Assembly: GCA_014529385.2 (NCBI GenBank)
Contig: CM043963.1
Coordinates: 108,008,412 to 108,072,411 of the forward strand
Reading direction: 5' to 3'
DNA: 64,000 bases
From: Adiantum capillus-veneris
Lineage: Eukaryota; Streptophyta; Polypodiopsida; Polypodiales; Pteridaceae
Notes under the pieces: model-generated
Told to the model about the DNA's origin: nothing
What the model saw: only the letters and a program-made list of their open reading frames with translations
Databases searched by the model: none
Translations under genes and position numbers: made by a program
Shown: piece by piece, positions 57,016-64,000 of the stretch
Numbering within the stretch: position 1 is the stretch's first letter
Layout of the letters: each line of letters opens with the position of its first letter

Positions 57016-57076
57016 TAACATAGGATATGGCACTTATGTATACATGTGTGCTAACACATGTTCACCGCATCACTCC

Positions 57077-57090
57077 GGGGGGGGGGGGGG
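57077..57090. repeat. Run of 14 G in the copia 3 PPT position
   Basis: Sits where the family PPT (CCAGGGGGGAT) lies, one base before the LTR. Confidence 0.85.
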
Positions 57091-57091
57091 T

Positions 57092-57312
57092 TGTTCTCAT
57101 ATTATGGTCATGATGGGTATAAACACATTTAGGACCAATGAGGCAATTTTCCCCCCTCGTTAGGAGCTTTTTTGCCCATGGCTTGTATATACATCCATCA
57201 TTCTAGGGCAAGCTCTATCGTTGTATTAGCACATCCAGTATACTACTTCGGGTGTTGTGTGCTCTTCATCTTCTCCATCTTTGCGGCCTTTCCTATAGCA
57301 GTATTTCCAACA
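57092..57312 (+). repeat. 3' LTR of copia 3
   Basis: TGTTCTCATATTATGG...TTTCCAACA, 221 bp. It aligns along its length with the copia 1/2 LTRs but is much diverged. Confidence 0.8.
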
Positions 57313-57838
57313 TACTCAAACGTCACACAAGAAGCACTATAATCCCTTCAAACAACTGACATGGCTTAATCACCACACAAATCTTTTGTATCACAACCAT
57401 TTGACACCAAGCTTCAAGAATTTATGCATTCTCCATGCCATAATTAGCTGCTTTAAGCACCATTTCAAGCATAGACTCTAATGAGAAATTGTATATAGAA
57501 CTAAAATTTGTGGGATACATACTCCTTCCATAATTCTAGGGAATGCTCTATCGTTGCATTAGCACATTCAGTATACTACTTCCGATGTTGTGTGCTCTTC
57601 AGCTTCTCCATCTTTGAGTGCTTTCCTACAACAATGTTTCCAACATCCTCAAACGTCACACAAGCAACTATAGTCCCTTCAGCTGACATAGCTTAGTCAC
57701 CACACAATTTTTTTGTATCACAACCATTTGACACCAAGCTTCAAGAATTTATGCATTCTCCATGCCATGATTAGCTGCTTTAGGAACCATTTCAAGCATA
57801 GACTATGATGACAACTAAAATTCTTGGGATACATACCT
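57195..57838. repeat. Tandem duplication covering the LTR 3' half and its flank
   Basis: Unit 1 (about 57195-57526) and unit 2 (about 57527-57838) both contain ATTCTAGGG...GCTCTATCGTTG, GTATACTACTTC, TTTCCAACA, CTCAAACGTCACACAAG, ATTTGACACCAAGCTTCAAG and TTTCAAGCATAGACT in the same order. The copy boundary lies inside the LTR, so the duplication happened after copia 3 inserted. Confidence 0.8.
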
Positions 57839-58060
57839 TTTCCATACATAACCTAGCTTCTTGAGGGTACAACTCATGCTTACTACCGTGTTTGAACCCA
57901 TGCTCTCCATTTTCCAAAACCTCCCAAAGGACTATGCAAAGACAATCATTGCAAAGGCAGGTGATTACACACTTCTCACAATCTCTTGCAACTCTAGGCC
58001 ATTTCACCACCCTTGGCTCATCACATAGACAACTTCATTGGTCATCACCACAACATAGCA
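57835..58060 (-). pseudogene. Exon-like fragment of an unrecognised gene
   Basis: The minus-strand frame reads VKWPRVARDCEKCVITC, then WEVLENGEHGFKHG and ELYPQEARLCMEK, followed by a donor-like GTATGTATCCC. A related exon-like sequence lies at 62880-62985. I do not recognise the protein. It may be a captured or duplicated gene fragment. Confidence 0.45.
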
Positions 58061-58813
58061 TGGTCTCGGGGGGACTTGTTAGCGCTACTAGGCTCTAGGG
58101 GTGTCCTATGAGTTAAATTGGCTTCAAAATCTAAGACTAACTTGCTTGTAACATTCAGTGAATAGATTGAAAGTTTGACCATTAGATTAAATCGTTGATC
58201 TATGTCAAAGAGAAAGTTGATATTCAAAACTTTCTGCTGAGAAAACCTCATATCTTGGCGAGCCAAGTGTTGCACAAGACATAAAAACAATTGAAACACC
58301 CCCAATCACACTAATTCCACACTTCACTTATACATGACAATACACATTCACACATTAATGTTTAGGCTAGTCCTAACATAATGTAATTTTAATCCTTTTT
58401 TTTTGTCATTCGAAGCTTCACTTTGACTAGTTTTACGGAATTGTAATTTTAATCCTATGTGCGAATAAGCATCTGCGATGAAAGAAATGATGAATGTGAG
58501 AAGCTTGAAAAGAGAACGGTGTGTGTGTGTTTGGGGGGGGGGGGGGGGGGGGGGGGGGGGAGGAACACCCACAACTCTTTTGTAATCACTATATCCAATA
58601 TTCAAGCACTTCAAAACCATATTGACCCTCTCTTTCCTACGATATAATCCAACACCCCCCTTGCTATCTCCAGTCATGGGTATCCTAAATAAGAGGCTTT
58701 AAGCTGTACTCTTATTACCTAACTTATTGGCATGCTATTCCCCAACAGGCTCCCACAAGAAAGTGGGGCATACCACTATCATAGTATAGCCCATCATGGA
58801 AGGACCCAATTTG
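58061..58813. other. Unassigned sequence with a 28-G run
   Basis: Contains a (GT) run followed by 28 consecutive G (58533-58560). No gene is supported. Confidence 0.5.
58533..58560. repeat. 28-base G homopolymer
   Basis: Uninterrupted G run preceded by (GT)5. It could form a G-quadruplex, and its length is prone to sequencing error. Confidence 0.9.
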
Positions 58814-59770
58814 TTAGTCAAATGCTAATCCAGGATCAATGACCCCTAAGCTAGCCATGGAAAGTCCTTTCAACATACAGGAAGAGAACAAAACCCCAAT
58901 CAAAGGGGATGCACAAATAAGATTCAACAGACTAACAATGTTGGTCACAATGCCTGACACATGAACAACATGGCTGATAAGATCAAGTTTCTTATTTTGA
59001 TCGCCTCTAGTATTTGAGCTAGGTTGGGTAGAATCCATCGTCGTCACTCCCTCGGAATTGGCTAGCCACTCTGGTTTGTCTTGTGATTTTGTCGTCAAAC
59101 AAACTGTCTCTTTGTTTGCCTCATCAGTCAGTGGGCTTATTGGTATGATTGGTTCATCTTGCATCTCCACCAGCAGGCACGCTTTCTCTTCAATCGCCTC
59201 CATGCTCAAATGGTCCTCTTCTTTGGCCTTATCTTCTGACCTAGGGCGATCAATATCAGGCTTGACCTCCCTAGTGATGTGTCTCCATGTTGTCCCCACA
59301 TGCAGATTCCTGACACCATCTACCTCATGACAATCCTTAACATAATGACCAATCACGTGGCATTTGTAACAGGCGTTTGGAAACGACGAGAACGCTAACT
59401 CTTGCTTAAAGTTGCCAAAATTTCCCATACACAAGTCCAAGTACTTGGGAATTGGCTTGCTCATATTCCAGAGGATACATACCTTAGCATCCAATCCCGA
59501 TCTTATCCATTGCAGTTTTGGAGTGAAAAGTACCCTACCCAACTAAGTAGCAATGGAGTCGACATAGTCATTCAGCTAGATAGGAAATCCCTTAAAAGTG
59601 ACCCATACCGGGCAAAAGTCCATAATCTCCACTTGGACAGAGCAGGCATCCATGGCATAGCATATGCAAAGTGGGAACCCCCCCAAATGCCCCCTCTCAT
59701 GACCATTTCCTATACATATTTCTTAGAAGCACATATGGCCACATAAAATCCTTTACCCACTGCCGTAAAC
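58814..59770 (-). pseudogene. Plant LINE ORF1-like fragment (DUF4283 plus zinc knuckle)
   Basis: The open minus-strand stretch 59542-58814 begins LGRVLFTPKLQWIR and includes AKVCILWNMSKPIPKYLDL, then a CCHC knuckle CYKCHVIGHYVKDC (about 59375). The region upstream (to about 59770, with two stops) adds FCPGWVTFKGFPI. This is the DUF4283-plus-knuckle layout of plant LINE ORF1/gag proteins. It is a different ORF1 type from that of the 27261-28211 LINE. No RT follows it downstream on this strand. Confidence 0.65.
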
Positions 59771-60099
59771 TTTCAGATCCCATTCATGTTCTTAGTTGAG
59801 GGAGAAATGCTAAGGAGAGTGTAAAAGATGAGGGAAAATGTGGAACATGAAAAAAAACCATCTAATCTATAACATTTTTTTACTTTTTTAAAACGGCCAA
59901 ACTCACAATTGTGTGTGTGTGGGAATGTATTAAAATCTTGACGAAATGTGCAAAGCCTAGTGAGCCTTGAGGTATCTACCAACCGTATCACATTACAAGG
60001 GCAGCCTTAGGCAAGCCAACATCCAATATCAACTACCCATCAAGGCATGGGGAATGTCCTAATTCCACTATTTCGAGTTCCTCCTTTTTCCAAAGGCAA

Positions 60100-61480
60100 A
60101 AACCATTTCTCTGATCTCTTAGATAATTTCCACATGAAGCTCGCAATTGAGCAGTCATTTTCAAATACTTATCAATTCCTGGACTTCCAAACATGCTGAA
60201 AAAAACAAAACCTAATCAATTGTGCGCATGTAAGAATCGCTTGATTTTTCAGCACCATCCCTTCCAAAGGAAAGATCGTTCTTGTAGAACCCTATCTTGT
60301 TAGGCTACAAATTGTCGGGCATCCCCCGAATAAGTGAGAGAGGTCCTCACTTGCCTTTTTACACCCCGAACATCTATTCGAGTGGCCATGACCTTACTTT
60401 TGTCGGTAGAGCCCTCCATAACACCTTCCACAAGAATCTCTTTATCAAATATGGCCAATGTGGGTTCTAGATGTTATTTGTAACCATAGCCCATTTTGCT
60501 TCCGGCCATTGCAAGCCCCATTATTTGTTAAGGGGAGAGAACCCATCAATCTTGAGCATTAAAGTGTGGTATATACTCTTCGGTATGTGGGATACCAAAA
60601 TGCCTACAATTGGGCCATCTCCAAGCTTTGCACTCAAGGTTCGATTTGCAAATAGGCATCACATGCTTTTCCAAGCCTTCTATAATCATGTTCACCAAAA
60701 GCTGTTTGATGTCATTAAAGTGGTACTTGGTAGCCAGTTTCTTCTTTCCAACTCTTACGGTTGCCATCCCAGAAATGGGCCAACCGTCAAAGACCTTTGT
60801 TGTTCGCTTTTTTGGCTTTTTCTCTCCAATATGGGTGCGATACCTACTTTGAAAAGCCAAGTGGACTAGTTTGTTATGGAATTTTGGAAATATCTGGTAA
60901 CCTCTCCCCATTCCAAGGCCTCCATTGCTTTGTTGCACTTACTCACCAGCTCCCCTATTGAGCCACCTAGTCACAAGGAGTAATTTGTCATGAGCTTCTA
61001 ACCCTTCCCATTGCCCTCCTTGGGAGACAAGCTTAGTTTTGTCCATCATATCCTTCGTCATAATAGCCCATGCTTGGTCCTACTTGGCAATTGATACCAC
61101 AAACTTGGCACATTGGGCTTTTGCATGAATAATAGGGCTAAGTATCCCGATGCCTCCTTGCTCCACTTACCTAGCGGCCAACTCCCACTTAGCCCAATGC
61201 TAGGGCAACAAATCCTTAGTGTTCTTTTTCCACAAGAATCTTTTTATTAATTTCAAAAATTATTTTCAGTTGCACTCGGCCATCTTTAGGATTGGCCTAG
61301 TGAAGGCAATATATGGGAGCATAAACGAATTAATAACATTAATCTTGCTTGAAAAGGGAAGTAATACATACTTCCACCTTCGCATCTTGCCCTTTACTTT
61401 GTCTAAAACCCATTGGAATCTTTATTTGTACGTTATGTTAACTGCTAGTGGGGCTCCCAAGTGTCGAAAGATCTATCCTT
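60100..61480 (-). pseudogene. Fragment of plant LINE RT C-terminal region with zinc-binding (zf-RVT-like) end
   Basis: On the minus strand: FRHLGAPLAVNITYK (about 61475), then FQWVLDKVKGKMRRWKY, LLPFSSKINVINSF, EQGGIGILSPIIHAKAQCA, NGGLGMGRGYQIFPK, and near 60370 CSGCKKASEDLSHLFGGCP. These are the RT thumb-to-C-terminus motifs of plant L1 LINEs. Stops and frame shifts are frequent. The catalytic part (YxDD) is not present. On the minus strand it precedes the ORF1-like fragment, so the two belong to different copies. Confidence 0.7.
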
Positions 61481-62870
61481 TTGCCACTTACCAAAAAGTC
61501 CACAACATTTTATACGAAAGCTATGTAAGGAGTGAAAGGACTTTTGGCATTTTGAAATACTCTAGCCCTTTTATTTCCCTTTCCACATTAAAGGACCTAC
61601 CTTTAATTTTTCACTCTATCCTTTTCATTTCCCTAGTGAAGTGATCTAACTTTAAAAGTCTTCACTTTACATGTTTTGAAAGAATTTCCCTTTTTTTGAA
61701 ATGGTAGGGACCTACTCAATGCCCTCTTTACATAATTAGAAAAACAAATGTCAACTCACATTGACTTACAGATAGATAATGTGATGCTTAGTTAATCCTC
61801 TTACAAGAAAATGGATTGCCATCCAACGCTAATTTTTTACACGCACTCTAGCTCTTCAATTAAAAAAAAAAAACATTTTTTTATTCAATTTAGTGTATTC
61901 TTTGAAGAGAGACATCCATATACAAACAAAAATACCCAAAAAAGATTAAAATGCATGTCCAAAACCTGATTGCCATCATTAACTTGCCACGTGGCACTAA
62001 TCAACAAGCTTTATCTAACAATCCACAATTGCTCCCAAGAGCCCATGCTTTACCAAGGCCTACTGTAAGCCAAAAACTTACCAAAATAAGGCTGAATTCA
62101 TCTGCAAACTCTCTTTGCAAGTAAACACAATCACTCACCATAACTAGCACCACCACCATGTAACACAAAAATCATCACTACCACCGGTCCACCTAATTGC
62201 TCTTCAAAAGGAGAAACACAGCTGAAGCAGCCTCTAAAGCTTTGCATTTCTTTGTTTCCAAACCTAATCTAGATAGACCACCAACCACGTCAAGTTCTTA
62301 GAAAGCATGGTTCTCTGATGGTCTTAGCTAAGCAAGTTTGAAGTTGCAACTCACTCTGCTGAAAGTTGCATATGGATGTGCAACAAACACATCACACAAC
62401 TAAGTCACATAGTGCAAATATACTTGCATGGATGACTGCGAGTTTAAGTTTAAGGGAACATTTTCGTATAGGTCACATAGAAGACGTTAGATATACTCAC
62501 TTTCCCTAAATGATAAGAGAGGGAAATTACCATATTTTTGGAGGGATTTTAACAAATAAACTTGAAAAGCATAACCCTAAAATTTGGAAATTCAGAAGTT
62601 CTATTTTCTTTTTCCTTCTCATAAACAATGGGATAAGGATTTTCCCCATTGTGAACAAGTTCTAGGCTCAGTTGAACCCGTCTTTTCCCAAATCTGAGTA
62701 GGTCGTTATTTCAGTCCTACTTCGGAGAATCTGGCGCTCAGACTTGCCACGAGCAGCACTCTGATCCATAGCTTAATCACCAGTACAAATAAAGAAGATT
62801 GATTCAAGATAGCTTCCCTGCCCTCAATAGCGTCGTGATGCTTACTTTTCAAATTCTTGGGATACTTACC
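61481..62870. other. Unassigned sequence
   Basis: A possible further upstream remnant of the LINE lies near 61480-61640. Otherwise only the dispersed repeat at 61975-62085. No gene is supported. Confidence 0.4.
61975..62085. repeat. Dispersed repeat shared with 13915-14015
   Basis: Ordered matching blocks as described for 13915-14015, including GCCACGTGGCAC..ATC.ACAAGCTTTATC-type text (quoted in parts). Confidence 0.65.
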
Positions 62871-62990
62871 CCTTCTATACAAAACCTAGCTACTTGAGAG
62901 TAAAACTCGTGTCGCTCAAACTCATCATTATTACTGAGTTTGCCCTCATGCCCTCCATTTTCCAGCAAAGAGTTAAGCCATAAACTCATC
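62870..62990 (-). pseudogene. Exon-like segment, relative of 57835-58060
   Basis: The minus-strand frame reads SLLENGGHEGKLSNND, then EFYSQVARFCIEG, and ends at a donor-like GGGG|TAAGTATCCC or GGG|GTAAGT (about 62878). It is similar to WEVLENGEHG...QEARLCMEK at 57835-58010, including the intron start. Product unknown. No start or further exon can be fixed. Confidence 0.4.
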
Positions 62991-63184
62991 AGCAACCGAA
63001 ACTCATTTCCTGTGGACCGTCCCGCCTAGAAATTACAATACACGGAAGAATTTGCTATCTACATACACTCATGCCAATTTCACATGTATAAGAATCATGG
63101 TCCATATACACAATACTTCTCCATTAAATCCCTGCACTGTGATCTCTACCCCACAAGCTATCCATCCTATACTTTGAAACAAAA
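62991..63184 (-). other. 3' untranslated region of the RING gene, probable
   Basis: Lies directly 3' of the RING stop codon on the minus strand. I see no clear AATAAA, but A/T-rich text with ATGTAT-type words occurs near 63060-63110. Confidence 0.4.
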
Positions 63185-63951
63185 TCACACTGCATAAACT
63201 TTCACTATCTGCTGTATTTGTACTCTACAAACAGGGCAGCCCCAATTCTTAGCTTTCACCTCAGACAAGCATTCCATGCACCCTGCTAAGTGCCCACAAG
63301 GTACACATGCGCCTTCCGCAGGAGCATCCCAGCAGATCACACACGTCCCAGCTGACTTCTCATCAGTTGCTATGTTAGTATCCGTAGCATGGGCAGCGTT
63401 CGCACTCTCATTCAAGGAGGGGTAGTCAAAGGAATCCTCTGGCAGGGGAGGTGCCGATGGTCGGGCATAAGATGCTTCAACAGCTGGTTGATTAACAGGA
63501 CTACTGTGTACTGCACTTGGTCCGGCCTCGCCAGGACCCCAACCACTATAAGAACTTGGTTCCGCATCCCATCCTTCACCTCCTTTTGTCTTTGATGTTT
63601 GTTTCTCTGTTGATTTTCCACCACTTGTCTTTGATGTTTGCTTCTCTGTTGATTTTCCACCGCTTGTTGATGGTCCCCACCCCTTCAAGCCTTCATCTTG
63701 TGCACCCCACCCACTGAAACTCTCAGGTGATCCCTCCCCTGATTGGTTTGCAGGCCTGGATGCATCAGCAGATAGAGACTGCAGCACCGGCTGTCTGAGC
63801 GGAGCAGTGCTAGTATCCTGTCGTCCACCTGATGGATTAGCAAAAGAGCCATTTGCTGAAGAGGTTTGTGGGATTCCCTTGCATGCTTTGTAGAGCTTCT
63901 CTAATCGAGCCTTATCCCCTTCATTCTCAGAAAGAAACTTGTACTTTGTTT
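63185..63951 (-). CDS. C-terminal exon of a RING-type E3 ubiquitin ligase (XBAT34/35-like), GW-rich
   Basis: The minus-strand terminal exon has an acceptor TTGGCCAG at 63957-63952 after a T-rich tract. The stop TGA is at 63187-63185. The last 52 residues hold a C3HC4 RING: CVIC, then CGH, CMEC and CPVC, ending IVKVYAV, as in plant XBAT34/35-type ubiquitin ligases, which carry ankyrin repeats upstream (not in this window). The middle is disordered and rich in Ser/Gly/Pro, with five GW/WG pairs (SGWGAQ, KGWGPS, EGWDAE, SGWGPG) and a 13-residue direct repeat SGGKSTEKQTSKT. The gene would attach ubiquitin to unknown targets. Upstream exons lie beyond 64000. Confidence 0.8.
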
Positions 63952-64000
63952 CTGGCCAATACAAAAAGAAACGTATTAATTTGCTGCCCCAGCTTAATTG

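Overview
The window reads as nuclear DNA of a land plant with a TE-rich, probably large genome. The evidence is plant-type telomeric TTTAGGG blocks, plant chromodomain-bearing Ty3/gypsy and Ty1/copia retrotransposons, a CACTA element with a tnp2 transposase, a PIF/Harbinger element, two kinds of LINE, very long (GA/TC)n microsatellites, spliced plant-type genes, and a RING protein resembling the plant XBAT34/35 ubiquitin ligases. The coexistence of a coiled-coil ORF1 LINE with a DUF4283/zinc-knuckle LINE, together with the heavy (GA)n content, makes me lean to a non-angiosperm vascular plant such as a fern. That is an impression and not a demonstration.

Layout. 1-7696: a decayed Ty3/gypsy element (A) missing its 5' end, broken by a small hAT-like element (732-1203), an LTR remnant (about 1560-2158) and a reverse-oriented solo LTR (3837-4493). 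7697-9425: 3' end plus LTR of a second relative. 9659-9825: a small TIR element with 8-bp target duplication. 11129-14771: three exons (minus strand) of a Rossmann-fold, ketopantoate-reductase-like host gene. 15160-15325: a tRNA-derived SINE. 16578-21460: a PIF/Harbinger element (Myb-like ORF1 on plus, DDE transposase on minus), its transposase split by a solo LTR. 23862-28440: an L1-type LINE on the minus strand lying between two (GA)n tracts. 29745-37662: a probable non-autonomous LTR element that received a complete copia element (30101-35118, minus). 37915-48650: a CACTA element carrying a complete, younger copia of the same family (42698-47830, plus). 48655-54270: the 3' part of a second Ty3/gypsy (B) with a 1.6-kb LTR. 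54661-57312: a third, badly decayed copia. 57195-61480: duplicated fragments and two fragments of plant LINEs. 63185-63951: the last exon of a RING-finger gene that continues beyond the right edge.

Only two loci look like host genes: the Rossmann-fold gene and the RING gene, both on the minus strand and both incomplete in the window. Everything else is mobile-element DNA in several nested layers. The insertion order can be read from target duplications: CACTA before copia 2; the short-LTR element before copia 1; PIF before the gypsy-B-family LTR; gypsy A before its three insertions. No intact autonomous element is present. Copia 2 is the youngest by LTR similarity, but it has lost the catalytic Glu of its integrase.
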